Positions 54,943 to 63,025 of a stretch of DNA of 64,000 bases are shown in pieces (within the stretch, counting starts at the first letter, position 1; every line of letters begins with the position of its first letter). The DNA is from Nocardia brasiliensis (lineage in GTDB: Bacteria > Actinomycetota > Actinomycetes > Mycobacteriales > Mycobacteriaceae), in the NCBI RefSeq assembly GCF_011801125.1, contig NZ_CP046171.1, positions 2,542,001 to 2,606,000 of the forward strand, given 5' to 3'. Under the pieces are notes generated by a model, which saw only the letters and a program-made list of their open reading frames with translations, made no database searches and had not been told where the DNA came from. Made by a program: the position numbers and the translations under genes.

Positions 54943-55802
54943 TGGCGACACTGGACGCGGGCGTACTCAGCGGGCTGGGGCGCGGTAGCGCGCAGGCCGA
55001 GGCGCTCGCCAAACGCAAACCGGCCCGGCGGCGGCTCGGCCCTGGGCGGCCGATTCCGTTCGGCGTCGCGCTCGGCCCCGCGCTGCTGATCACGGCCTGG
55101 GTGATCGGATCCGCCTCCGGCGCACTGGATCCGGAGACCCTGCCCGCGCCGTGGGTGGTCGCCCAGACCGCGAGCGAGCTGGCCGCGGACGGTCGTCTGC
55201 AGTCGAATCTGCTGACCTCGGTGCAGCGGGCCGGTGTCGGCCTGGTCATCGGTGTGCTCGCCGGGTTGGTCCTGGCGCTGATCGCCGGACTGAGCCGGAT
55301 CGGCGAGGCGCTGGTGGACGGTCCGATCCAGATCAAGCGGGCGATCCCGACCCTGGCGCTGATTCCGCTGTTCATCGTGTGGTTCGGCATCGGCGAAGAG
55401 ATGAAGCTGGTCGTCATCACGACCAGCGTGGCGATCCCGATCTATCTCAACACCCACGCGTACCTGCGCAGCGTCGACGCCAGATACGTGGAACTCGCCC
55501 AGACGGTCGGCCTTTCGCGCTGGGGCTTCATCCGCCGGATCGCGTTGCCCGGCTCGCTGCCCGGCTTCTTCATCGGGCTGCGGCTCGCGGTCACCATCGC
55601 CTGGCTGGCGCTGGTCGTGGTGGAACAGGTCAACGCGACCAGCGGCATCGGCTACCTGATGACCCAGGCCCGCACCTACGGGCAGATCGATGTGATCGTG
55701 GTCGGCCTCGTGATCTACGGCCTGCTCGGGCTTTTCGGTGATCTCGCGGTCCGCGCGGTGGAAAGGAAGACGCTGTCATGGCGAGCGACACTGGGCGACT
55801 GA
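54942..55802 (+). CDS. ABC importer permease (SsuC/TauC-like)
   Basis: The 286-residue permease has a ~45-residue N-terminus before six TM helices. The inner-membrane EAA loop is YVELAQTVGLSRWGFIRRIALPGSLPGFFIGLRLAVTIAWLALVVVEQVNATSGIGYLM near residues 180-240, characteristic of the SsuC/TauC group. It starts inside the previous stop (TGATG) and runs 25 bp into the ATPase gene, so all three importer genes are translationally linked. Confidence 0.92.
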   Translation: MATLDAGVLSGLGRGSAQAEALAKRKPARRRLGPGRPIPFGVALGPALLITAWVIGSASGALDPETLPAPWVVAQTASELAADGRLQSNLLTSVQRAGVGLVIGVLAGLVLALIAGLSRIGEALVDGPIQIKRAIPTLALIPLFIVWFGIGEEMKLVVITTSVAIPIYLNTHAYLRSVDARYVELAQTVGLSRWGFIRRIALPGSLPGFFIGLRLAVTIAWLALVVVEQVNATSGIGYLMTQARTYGQIDVIVVGLVIYGLLGLFGDLAVRAVERKTLSWRATLGD

Positions 55803-56539
55803 ACGTCGTGCGGACCAGGGAGCTGCGCCGCGGCTTCGGTGACCGTGTCGTGCTGCGCGACCTCGACATCGATATCGCGCGCGGCGAATTCGTCGCCCTG
55901 CTCGGGCGCAGCGGTTCCGGCAAGAGCACCCTGCTGCGGGCGCTGGCCGAATTGGACTACGACGTACCCGGTTCCGGTGAACTGACCGTGCCCAGCGAGC
56001 GGGCCGTGGTGTTCCAGGATTCCCGGTTGCTGCCGTGGACCCGGGTGCTCGACAACGTGATCCTCGGCCTCGGCGGCCACGACGCGGCCGAGCGCGGCCG
56101 GGCCGCACTCGCCGAGGTCGGCCTCGCCGGGCGCGAAAAGGCTTGGCCCAGAGAACTTTCCGGTGGTGAGCAGCAGCGCGTCGCGTTGGCGCGCTCGCTG
56201 GTGCGGGAGCCGGAACTGCTGCTCGCCGACGAACCGTTCGGCGCGCTCGACGCGCTCACCCGGATCAAGATGCACGCGCTGCTGCAGGACCTGTGCGCCC
56301 GGCACAAGCCCGCCGTCCTGCTGGTCACCCACGACGTCGACGAGGCCGTGCTGCTCGCCGACCGGGTGCTGGTGCTCGACGAGGGCGCCATCGCGGTCGA
56401 TCAGCGCATCGATCTGGAACGCCCTCGCCACCACAGTGATCCGGCGTTCAACCACTACCGGTCCCTGCTGCTGGCCAGCCTCGGCGTCGGTCCCGCGGGT
56501 CAGCCGACCGTTCGTCCAGAAGAGAAGAAAGCCTCATGA
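55778..56539 (+). CDS. ABC importer ATP-binding protein (SsuB/TauB-like)
   Basis: The 253-residue ATPase has Walker A LLGRSGSGKSTLLRALAELD near residue 45, Q-loop VVFQDSRLLPWTRVLDNV, signature RELSGGEQQRVALARSLVREPELLLADEPFGALDALTR near residues 125-160 and H-loop LLVTHDVDEAVLLADRVLVL. SRLLPWTRVLDNV is the usual Q-loop of SsuB/TauB proteins. Its start overlaps the permease and its stop overlaps the monooxygenase (ATGA). Confidence 0.93.
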   Translation: MASDTGRLNVVRTRELRRGFGDRVVLRDLDIDIARGEFVALLGRSGSGKSTLLRALAELDYDVPGSGELTVPSERAVVFQDSRLLPWTRVLDNVILGLGGHDAAERGRAALAEVGLAGREKAWPRELSGGEQQRVALARSLVREPELLLADEPFGALDALTRIKMHALLQDLCARHKPAVLLVTHDVDEAVLLADRVLVLDEGAIAVDQRIDLERPRHHSDPAFNHYRSLLLASLGVGPAGQPTVRPEEKKAS

Positions 56540-57885
56540 GTCATCCCCGTCAGCTCAGCCTGAACGCGTTCATCTATCCGTCCGGCCACCACGAGGCGGC
56601 CTGGCGTCATCCCGACAGCCAACCGCACCGGATCTATGACGCCGCCTACTACCAGGAGATCGGCCACACCGCGGAGGCCGCGAAACTCGACGCGGTGTTC
56701 TTCGCCGACGGTCCCGCGCTGCGCACCAACGTCGAGCACAACGCGGGCTCCGGGCTGGAGCCGATCACGCTGCTCACCGCGATCGCCACGGCGACAACGC
56801 ATCTCGGTCTGATCGCGACCGCGTCGACGACCTACTATGAGCCCTACAACCTGGCCAGGCTGTTCTCCACGCTCGACCACATCTCCGGTGGCCGGGCCGG
56901 CTGGAACATCGTCACCACCGGAACCGATCTCGCCGCCGCGAACTTCGGTCTGGACAAACACCCCGACCACGCCGAACGCTACGCGCGGGCACGGGAATTC
57001 GTCGACGCCGTGGTGGCGCTGTGGGACAGCTGGGAAGACGACGCCATCGTGCTGGACCAGGCGAGCGGGCGCTACGCCGACCCGGCCAAGATCCACCCGA
57101 TCGACTTCGTCGGCGAATACCTGCGGGTGCGTGGGCCGTTCAACGCCCCGCGCACGCCGCAGGGGCACCCGGTGCTCGTCCAGGCGGGCGCCTCCAACGA
57201 GGGGCGTTCGTTCGCGGGCAAATACGCCGAGGCGATCTTCACCGCCCATCAGCGGCTCGAGGACGCGCAAGCCTTCTATGCCGATATCAAGGCGCAGGCA
57301 CAGGGTTTCGGCCGCGATCCCGAGCACGTCAAGATCCTGCCGGGGATCAGCCCGTTCATCGGTGACACCGAGGCGGCGGCCAAGCGGCTCGAACGCGAGT
57401 TCAACGAGCTCACCGTGCCGGAGTACGGCCTGACGCAGCTGGAGAACATCGTCGGCAAGAGCCTGCGCCACCTCCCGCTCGACGGCGACGTTCCGGTCGA
57501 TCTGTTCGACGACGCGGGCGATGTCACCGACAACGGGCGCAGCCGCCTGCAGGTCGTCGCGGGCATCGTGCGACGCGAGCGGCCGACCGTGCGCGGCCTG
57601 CTGCACCGTCTGGCGGGCGCGCGTGGCCATCGCGTGTTCGCGGGCACACCGGAACAGGTCGCCGACACCATCGAGGAATGGTTCCGCGGCGGTGCCGCGG
57701 ACGGTTTCAACGTGATGCCGCCGTACTACCCCGGCGGTCTCCAAGTGTTCGCCGAGACCGTCGTCCCGATCCTGCAGGAACGCGGGCTCTTTCGCACCGA
57801 ATACAGCGGCACCACCCTGCGCGATCACTTCGGGTTGCCCCGCCCGGAGAGCCGCTTCGCCCGACGCCCCGCTCTGGCACAGTGA
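56536..57885 (+). CDS. FMN-dependent monooxygenase, NtaA/SnaA/DszA family
   Basis: The 449-residue luciferase-like enzyme shows the family features LNAFIYPSGHHEAAWRHPDS at the N-terminus, KLDAVFFADGPALRTN near residue 55, STYYEPYNLARLFSTLDHISGGRAGWNIVTT near residues 97-128 and HPVLVQAGASNEGRSFAGKYAEAIF near residue 213. Members use reduced FMN from a partner reductase to oxidise sulfones, sulfonates or nitrilotriacetate-type compounds. Genomic linkage to a sulfonate-type importer suggests desulfurisation for sulfur supply. No flavin reductase lies in this operon; the one at 14432 is distant and not obviously linked. Confidence 0.9.
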   Translation: MSHPRQLSLNAFIYPSGHHEAAWRHPDSQPHRIYDAAYYQEIGHTAEAAKLDAVFFADGPALRTNVEHNAGSGLEPITLLTAIATATTHLGLIATASTTYYEPYNLARLFSTLDHISGGRAGWNIVTTGTDLAAANFGLDKHPDHAERYARAREFVDAVVALWDSWEDDAIVLDQASGRYADPAKIHPIDFVGEYLRVRGPFNAPRTPQGHPVLVQAGASNEGRSFAGKYAEAIFTAHQRLEDAQAFYADIKAQAQGFGRDPEHVKILPGISPFIGDTEAAAKRLEREFNELTVPEYGLTQLENIVGKSLRHLPLDGDVPVDLFDDAGDVTDNGRSRLQVVAGIVRRERPTVRGLLHRLAGARGHRVFAGTPEQVADTIEEWFRGGAADGFNVMPPYYPGGLQVFAETVVPILQERGLFRTEYSGTTLRDHFGLPRPESRFARRPALAQ

Positions 57886-57955
57886 GTGCCCTGAGTATCG
57901 CGAGTTCGGCTCTGCCGCAACGACAGTGGGCATCGCCGTGCGGCGGCGGCGCAGC

Positions 57956-58099
57956 ATGGGTGTCGTGTCGCGCTCGGTCGTCCCGGTGGTGCGCGTGGTC
58001 GCACGCCGAAACCCGGTGCCGCGGCGCATGATGCCACGGGTAGGACAGCGAACAGGCACGCACATCAGGCGGCTCGCCGATCCGGCCGCGGCGTGGTGA
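57956..58099 (+). CDS. Possible 47-residue basic peptide overlapping the MFS start
   Basis: An open frame from ATG 57956 (MGVVSRSVVPVVRVVARRNP...) ends at TGA 58097-58099, overlapping GTG 58096 of the MFS gene as GTGA. It is Arg/Val-rich and has fairly high third-position GC, but no ribosome-binding site precedes it. It could be a leader peptide or chance. The rest of the 57886-58092 gap shows nothing else. Confidence 0.2.
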   Translation: MGVVSRSVVPVVRVVARRNPVPRRMMPRVGQRTGTHIRRLADPAAAW

Positions 58100-59304
58100 G
58101 CGCCGCGGCAGGCGCCGAGGCGGTTCGACTGCGCTCGCTCACCTGGTCGGTCTTCGTCCCGATGGTGTTGTACGGCATCGGCGCCGGTGCGGCCGCCCCG
58201 ATGTACGCGCTGCGCGCGCTGGATCTCGGCGCGTCGCTCGGGTCGGCGGGGCTGCTGGTCGCGCTGAGCGGGCTGGGCATGGTGCTGGCCGATCTGCCCG
58301 CCGGGCGGATCGTCGCGCGGATCGGGGAGCGGGGCGCGATCGGGGCGGGCTCCTTGCTCGGCGTTCTCGGCGTACTGCTGGCCATCGTCGCACCGAATCA
58401 GGGTGTGCTGGCGGTGGGATTGCTGCTCAACGGCGCCGCCGCGGCCGTGTGGGGGCTGGCGCGCCAGACCTACATCGTCGCGGTGGTGCCCGCCGCGGAC
58501 CGCGGCCGGGCGATGTCCACCCTGGCGGGATCGCATCGGCTCGGCTACTTCGGCGGGCCGTTCCTCGGCGCGGTGCTCGTGCACGCGATGGGCCCGAGCG
58601 GTGCGCTGTGGCTGCAACTGGCCACCATGCTCCTCTCGGGTGCGGCCATGGTCGCGATCCCGGCGCCCGACGACGCGCGGGGCAAGCCGGACGCGCACAC
58701 GCTGCGCTCGGTGGTCGTCGAGAACATCGGGGTGCTCGGCACTTTGGGGTCGGCGGCGCTGCTGATGGGGGCGGTGCGGGCGGCCAGGGTCGCGGTGCTC
58801 CCGCTGTGGGCGGCGCACATCGGGCTCAGCGCCGCGGCGACCAGCGTGGTGTTCGGCATCGCGGGCGCGGTGGACGTGCTGCTGTCCTACCCGGCGGGCA
58901 TCTGGCTCGACCGGCGCGGCAGCCGCGCCGTCGGCGTCCCGGCAATGGTGTTGTTCGCCTTGGGTTTCGCCGCGCTGCCCGGCACCTCGTCGGTACTCGG
59001 GCTCGGCACGGTCGCCGTGCTGCTCGGACTCGCCAACGGCGTCAGCAACGGCGTGATCATGACCGTGGGCGCCGACGCCGCGCCCGAGGACCGGCGCACC
59101 GAGTTCCTCGGGGCCTGGCGCCTGACCCACGACACCGGCATGTTCGCGGGTCCGCTGGTCGCGGGTGCGATCAGTGCGGTCGCGCTGCTGAGCGTCGCGG
59201 CCTTCGCGCTGGCCGGTGCCGCCGTGGTGGGCGCGGCCGCGATGTATCGCTGGTTTCCCGGGCCGAACGGGCTACGCGCGCAACCGGTTCCGGTCGACTC
59301 CTGA
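58093..59304 (+). CDS. MFS transporter
   Basis: The protein of about 403 residues has 12 TM helices. The first half has FVPMVLYGIGAGAAAPMYALRALDLGASLGSAGLLVALSGLGMVLADLPAGRIVARIGERGAIGAGSLLG, with the MFS loop 2-3 motif around ADLPAGRIVARIGER. The second half carries an equivalent YPAGIWLDRRGSRAVGVPAM. The start may be GTG 58093 or GTG 58096. It lies 207 bp after the monooxygenase on the same strand. It may export a desulfurisation product or be unrelated. Confidence 0.85.
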   Translation: MVSAAAGAEAVRLRSLTWSVFVPMVLYGIGAGAAAPMYALRALDLGASLGSAGLLVALSGLGMVLADLPAGRIVARIGERGAIGAGSLLGVLGVLLAIVAPNQGVLAVGLLLNGAAAAVWGLARQTYIVAVVPAADRGRAMSTLAGSHRLGYFGGPFLGAVLVHAMGPSGALWLQLATMLLSGAAMVAIPAPDDARGKPDAHTLRSVVVENIGVLGTLGSAALLMGAVRAARVAVLPLWAAHIGLSAAATSVVFGIAGAVDVLLSYPAGIWLDRRGSRAVGVPAMVLFALGFAALPGTSSVLGLGTVAVLLGLANGVSNGVIMTVGADAAPEDRRTEFLGAWRLTHDTGMFAGPLVAGAISAVALLSVAAFALAGAAVVGAAAMYRWFPGPNGLRAQPVPVDS

Positions 59305-59341
59305 CCCGGCGCGCCGCATGCGGGCGACGCCCGCATGGACC

Positions 59342-59926
59342 TCAGCGCACGCGGCTGCCGAGCAGGTGCCGCACACCCGCGATGAACAGCTGCAGGCCGA
59401 AGTCGAAACGGGCGGTGGGGTCCGGGGTTTCGTCGAGCGGGGTCTCGTCTTCGGGCAGCGCGCCCGCGGAATCCATTTGCATCCTGGACTGTTCGTCGAC
59501 GGTCTGGCCGAGCACGTAGTACAGCAGCGTGAAGGAGCTGAGCTCGGCCTCAGGGCGGGGCATGCCCGCGCGGATGGCCGCGCTCACCATGCGTTCGCGC
59601 CCCTTGCTGGTGGTGAGCCGGGAAGCGTAGGTGGCCGAGACCAATTCGGCGCCGTCACGGTAGGCGAGCAGGCAGTCGCGCAGCCGGTGTGCCAATTCGC
59701 TGATCTGGCCGTCCCATTCGGTCGCGACGATCGGATCGTCCATCGGCGCGAGTATCTTGTCCGCGACCGCGCCGAGCAGCGCCTGCTTGTTCGGGAAGTG
59801 CCAGTACAGCGCGCCCGGCTGCACCTGGAGCGAGCCGGCCAGCCTGCGCATGGTCAGGTCGGCGAGACCGTACCGGTCCAGAATCGCGATGGCGCCGTCG
59901 ACCACGTCCGCTCTGTGCAGCTGCAC
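59342..59926 (-). CDS. bioQ: TetR-family biotin repressor, BioQ-like
   Basis: The 194-residue protein has an N-terminal helix-turn-helix ([57 protein letters not shown]). A helical C-terminal domain follows ([32 protein letters not shown]). GTG 59926 is chosen for its GGAGGAATTCGG site; the longer frame from 59968 is rejected. It is divergent from bioB with a TGAAC-N3-GTTCA box between, and the same box precedes bioA and bioF. BioQ is the TetR-type biotin regulator in mycobacteria and corynebacteria, where BirA lacks a DNA-binding domain. Its assignment here rests on position plus boxes. Confidence 0.82.
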   Translation of the reverse strand: MQLHRADVVDGAIAILDRYGLADLTMRRLAGSLQVQPGALYWHFPNKQALLGAVADKILAPMDDPIVATEWDGQISELAHRLRDCLLAYRDGAELVSATYASRLTTSKGRERMVSAAIRAGMPRPEAELSSFTLLYYVLGQTVDEQSRMQMDSAGALPEDETPLDETPDPTARFDFGLQLFIAGVRHLLGSRVR

Positions 59927-60036
59927 CCGAATTCCTCCGTCTATCCATCGCAGTACCTGTCTGTGCACGCTACCGCCTCGGGGCCGCCGGTCGGGCCGCC
60001 GCGTACCGCCGCGGTGTTTTGACTCACTGCCTGCGC

Positions 60037-60060
60037 TACCCTAACCTGAACGCCGTTCAA
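60037..60060. promoter_or_regulatory. BioQ box between bioQ and bioB
   Basis: TGAAC-GCC-GTTCA (60047-60059) lies just after TACCCT (60037-60042), a probable bioB -10 box whose start point would fall inside the operator. The overlapping complement TTAGGG could serve bioQ, so one site can control both directions. Confidence 0.8.
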
Positions 60061-60099
60061 GTTGCACGGCCACCTCGGCCGGACGAAGGGATTCGCGCA

Positions 60100-61113
60100 G
60101 TGACCCAGGCTCCCGTAGACACCTCGATCCTGACCATCGCGCGCGAGCAGGTGCTCGAACGCGGCGAAGGGCTCACCCAGGAGCAGACCCTCGAGGTGCT
60201 CCGCCTCGGCGACGATCAGCTCGAAGAGCTGCTCGCGCTGGCCCACGACGTGCGGATGAAGTGGTGCGGCCCTGAGGTCGAGGTCGAGGGCATCATCAGC
60301 CTGAAAACCGGCGGCTGCCCGGAGGACTGCCACTTCTGCTCCCAGTCCGGCCTGTTCCAGTCGCCGGTGCGGGCCGCGTGGCTCGACATCCCGAGCCTGG
60401 TCGAGGCCGCCAAGCAGACCGCAAAGACCGGTGCTACCGAGTTCTGCATCGTCGCCGCGGTGCGCGGCCCGGACGCGCGCCTGATGGCCCAGGTCGCCGC
60501 GGGCGTCGAGGCCATCCGCAACGAGGTCGACATCCAGGTCGCCTGCTCGCTGGGCATGCTGACCCAGGAACAGGTCGACCAGCTCGCCGCGATGGGCGTG
60601 CACCGGTACAACCACAACCTGGAGACCTCGCGCTCCTACTTCCCGAACGTGGTCACCACGCACACCTGGGAGGAACGCTGGGACACCCTGCGCATGGTGC
60701 GTGCCGCCGGCATGGAGGTGTGCTGTGGCGGCATCCTCGGCATGGGCGAAACGCTGGAGCAGCGTGCGGAATTCGCGGCGAACCTGGCCGAGCTCGAACC
60801 GGACGAGGTCCCGCTCAACTTCCTCAACCCGCGTCCGGGCACCCCGTTCGGCGACCTCGAGGTGCTGCCCGCCGCGGACGCGCTGCGCGCCGTCGCCGCG
60901 TTCCGGCTCGCCCTGCCGCGCACCATCCTTCGCTTCGCGGGCGGTCGCGAGATCACCCTCGGCGACCTGGGCGCCAAGCAGGGCATGCTCGGCGGCATCA
61001 ACGCCGTCATCGTCGGCAACTACCTGACCACGCTCGGCAGGCCCGCCGAGGCGGATCTGGATCTGCTCGGTGAGTTGAAGATGCCGATCAAGGCGCTCAA
61101 CGAAACCCTCTGA
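60100..61113 (+). CDS. bioB: Biotin synthase
   Basis: The 337-residue radical SAM enzyme inserts sulfur into dethiobiotin to form biotin. The [4Fe-4S] motif [19 protein letters not shown] is near residue 68. Further BioB blocks are the [11 protein letters not shown] segment near 105, [30 protein letters not shown] near 168, [18 protein letters not shown] near 205, [17 protein letters not shown] near 240 and the auxiliary-cluster Arg in [34 protein letters not shown] near 285. GTG 60100 is preceded by GAAGGG. The bsaP gene follows after 8 bp. Confidence 0.97.
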   Translation: MTQAPVDTSILTIAREQVLERGEGLTQEQTLEVLRLGDDQLEELLALAHDVRMKWCGPEVEVEGIISLKTGGCPEDCHFCSQSGLFQSPVRAAWLDIPSLVEAAKQTAKTGATEFCIVAAVRGPDARLMAQVAAGVEAIRNEVDIQVACSLGMLTQEQVDQLAAMGVHRYNHNLETSRSYFPNVVTTHTWEERWDTLRMVRAAGMEVCCGGILGMGETLEQRAEFAANLAELEPDEVPLNFLNPRPGTPFGDLEVLPAADALRAVAAFRLALPRTILRFAGGREITLGDLGAKQGMLGGINAVIVGNYLTTLGRPAEADLDLLGELKMPIKALNETL

Positions 61114-61121
61114 TCCGCCGC

Positions 61122-61349
61122 ATGAGTAGTGTCATGCCCATGGACGAGCGCTACAACCCGTTCACCGGCAAACCGATCGTGCCCGGCCGCGACGACGCCG
61201 TGCCGGCGGCCGCCGCGCTTGGCCTCGAGCCGCCGCGCTTCTGTGAGCGGTGCGGTCGCCGGATGATCGTGCAGGTGAGTCCGGACGGCTGGTGGGCCAA
61301 ATGCTCCCGGCACGGTGTGATCGACGCCGCCAGTCTGGAACTGCGCTAG
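61122..61349 (+). CDS. bsaP: Biotin synthase auxiliary protein (Rv1590-like)
   Basis: The 75-residue protein has the conserved opening [11 protein letters not shown] and a C-terminal Cys cluster [27 protein letters not shown] (three Cys, with CxxC). Its position directly after bioB matches M. tuberculosis Rv1590. That protein was recently shown in mycobacteria to be needed for biotin synthase turnover and was named BsaP; a role in Fe-S supply to BioB is the working idea as I recall it. The start could be ATG 61122, 61134 or 61140; no strong ribosome-binding site decides. Confidence 0.82.
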   Translation: MSSVMPMDERYNPFTGKPIVPGRDDAVPAAAALGLEPPRFCERCGRRMIVQVSPDGWWAKCSRHGVIDAASLELR

Positions 61350-62011
61350 TGCGCGCGGCACCGAACGCGGCGCGCGGCGCCGCCGTTGTCGCGCTGCTCG
61401 TGGTGCTGGCCAGCGCGCTCGTCGGCGTGCTGTGGGGTCTGCTCGCGCCGACCGAGCAGCTGTTCGTGGTGGAGCAGGGCCGCGGCGCCGTGCTCACCGG
61501 GGAGAGCACGCATCAGTTCGACGCGGTCGCGATGTTCGTGTGCCTCGGCGCGGTCACCGGACTGCTCGCCGCGATCGCCGCCTGGCGGTGGCGGGCGATG
61601 CGCGGGCCGCTGCTGCAACTCGGGCTGCTGGCCGGCTCGATCCTCGGTGCGATGGTGATGGCGAAGCTCGGCGAGCAGGTGGCCGCGTGGGCGCATCCGC
61701 GCCCGCACAATCCGCCGATCGGCCAGATCGTCGAGTTGCCGAGCGAATTGGGGACCTGGCTGGCGCTGATCGTGCAGCCACTGGTCGCCTCACTCATCGT
61801 GCTGTTCGCCGCGGCGCTGAGCCCGACCGAAGACCTGGGCACCGGAACCCGTGCCGTCGCGACGGACCCGTACGGAACGCTCGGCGCACCCGCCTATCCC
61901 GCGGGCGACGCGTCGTACCGGCCGGGTGGACCTGCGGTGCCCTACGGTGGATACGAGCCAACCGGCGAGGCCGGTTCCGGATCGCTGCCCCAGCCCCGGC
62001 CCAGCCACTGA
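61349..62011 (+). CDS. DUF2567-type membrane protein (Rv1591-like)
   Basis: The 220-residue protein has four predicted TM segments: AAVVALLVVLASALVGVLWGLL, AVAMFVCLGAVTGLLAAIAAW, LLQLGLLAGSILGAMVMAKL and WLALIVQPLVASLIVLFAAAL. A periplasmic loop with WAHPRPHNPPIGQIVELPSELGT lies between, and the tail is Pro/Gly/Tyr-rich. GTG 61349 shares its G with the TAG stop of bsaP, so translation is coupled. The bioB - bsaP - DUF2567 order is the same as Rv1589 - Rv1590 - Rv1591. Its role is unknown; conserved linkage to biotin genes makes a biotin-related or membrane function possible. Confidence 0.82.
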   Translation: MRAAPNAARGAAVVALLVVLASALVGVLWGLLAPTEQLFVVEQGRGAVLTGESTHQFDAVAMFVCLGAVTGLLAAIAAWRWRAMRGPLLQLGLLAGSILGAMVMAKLGEQVAAWAHPRPHNPPIGQIVELPSELGTWLALIVQPLVASLIVLFAAALSPTEDLGTGTRAVATDPYGTLGAPAYPAGDASYRPGGPAVPYGGYEPTGEAGSGSLPQPRPSH

Positions 62012-62058
62012 CGCGTTGTCCGAACCGTTGCCCGGTCGACAGCTCAGATGTACCGCAG

Positions 62059-62075
62059 CCCCCTAGAATTGGGGG
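62059..62075. promoter_or_regulatory. -10 box inside a small palindrome upstream of the DUF1353 gene
   Basis: TAGAAT (62064-62069) is flanked by CCCCC (62059-62063) and GGGGG (62071-62075). The leader to GTG 62106 is about 30 nt and contains GGAGAGGAAC. Confidence 0.35.
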
Positions 62076-62105
62076 ACACGCTGTGCGTTCGGAGAGGAAC
62101 GGATT

Positions 62106-62639
62106 GTGGCGTTCGTCGGTAGCGGGCTGGTCGTCGAGGAGCTCGACGCGAAGTTCTGGCGGGTGGTCGAACCGCTCGTCTATCAAGGTGATTCCCAAGA
62201 GTTCGTGATCCCGGCCGGGTTCCGCACCGACTTCGCCTCGGTGCCGCGGGTGCTGGTCTGGTTGGTGCCGCGCTACGGCGCCTACACCCGCGCCGCCATC
62301 CTGCACGACTATCTGCGCAGCACCGGGGCGGTGGGCGTCGCCGACGCGGACGGGCTGTTCCGCCGCTGCCTGCGCGAGATGAACGTGACGCTGCCGCGCC
62401 GCTGGATGATGTGGGCGGCGGTGCGTTTGACCAGCGGGCTGCGCGGCGCGAGCCTCGGTGCGGTCGCGCTCTGGGTGTTGATCGCGATCCCGTCGGTGGT
62501 CTTCCTCGCGGTGCCGGTCGTCGTGGTGCAGCTGTTCCTGGTGCTGTTCTGGTTCGTGGAACTGCTCTGCTGGGCCGTTTCCCGCGTGTTCACCCGCACC
62601 GCCGCGCCACCGCCCGAACCCCAGATGAAAACCGCGTGA
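62106..62639 (+). CDS. DUF1353-family protein with C-terminal TM helices
   Basis: The 177-residue protein has the DUF1353 pattern near residues 35-85: FVIPAGFRTDFASVPRVLVWLVPRYGAYTRAAILHDYLR, including the conserved HD and DFASVP. DUF1353 proteins are often phage-derived or of unknown function. Here a membrane region follows (about residues 110-165; GAVALWVLIAIPSVVFLAVPVVVVQLFLVLFWFVELLCWAV), which is an unusual addition. The GTG start has a GGAGAGGAAC site upstream. After its TGA the same frame stays open for 63 codons (see next entry). Confidence 0.75.
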   Translation: MAFVGSGLVVEELDAKFWRVVEPLVYQGDSQEFVIPAGFRTDFASVPRVLVWLVPRYGAYTRAAILHDYLRSTGAVGVADADGLFRRCLREMNVTLPRRWMMWAAVRLTSGLRGASLGAVALWVLIAIPSVVFLAVPVVVVQLFLVLFWFVELLCWAVSRVFTRTAAPPPEPQMKTA

Positions 62640-62735
62640 GCCTGCCCGATCGCCCTGGACACGCCCGTCATCGAGGTCGGCACCGACGCGGGCTACGGCC
62701 CGTCGCCGAACGAAGTCGCCGCCTTCGTCGACCGG
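62640..62735 (+). pseudogene. In-frame coding-like extension after the DUF1353 stop
   Basis: The DUF1353 frame reopens after TGA 62637-62639 and stays open to TGA 62829-62831. The first ~32 codons (ACPIALDTPVIEVGTDAGYG...AAFVDRCG) have G or C at nearly every third position, a strong coding signature, and look like ordinary protein. No start codon precedes them. They may be a lost C-terminal extension or a fragment of another gene. The later codons overlap the promoter and ribosome-binding site of the next gene and look non-coding. Confidence 0.35.
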
Positions 62736-62830
62736 TGCGGGCCCGGGGCACGTGCGGAAAATGGGTGGAGGGCTCGCCCGCCCTGGCGTAGGGTCGCCGG
62801 TCGGACCAGACAAAGGAAGGAGGTCCGGTG

Positions 62831-63007
62831 ATGAACGGAAAGAACGGGGCGGCGGCAGCACCGACCTCCGTCGCGACCGCCGAGCGAGCGGATCTGGTCG
62901 CCTGGCGCCGCCGAGATGCGTTGCGCCGCAGCAACGCCGCACAACCCCTCCCGAACAAGCGCCGCTACCGGCGCACTACCAAACACCGCAAGCCCTTCGC
63001 CGAATAG
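62831..63007 (+). CDS. Very small Arg-rich basic protein (58 residues)
   Basis: ATG 62831 follows an excellent GGAAGGAGG site, and a TAGGGT -10 box (62789-62794) gives a ~35-nt leader. The product starts MNGKNGAAAAPTSV, then has AERADLVAWRRRDALRRSN and a strongly basic tail NKRRYRRTTKHRKPFAE. High positive charge suggests nucleic-acid or ribosome binding. GTG 62828 directly before it is an alternative start. No family was recognised. It lies between the DUF1353 gene and convergent nrtR. Confidence 0.65.
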   Translation: MNGKNGAAAAPTSVATAERADLVAWRRRDALRRSNAAQPLPNKRRYRRTTKHRKPFAE

Positions 63008-63025
63008 CCCGCTCGACAGCCCCGG

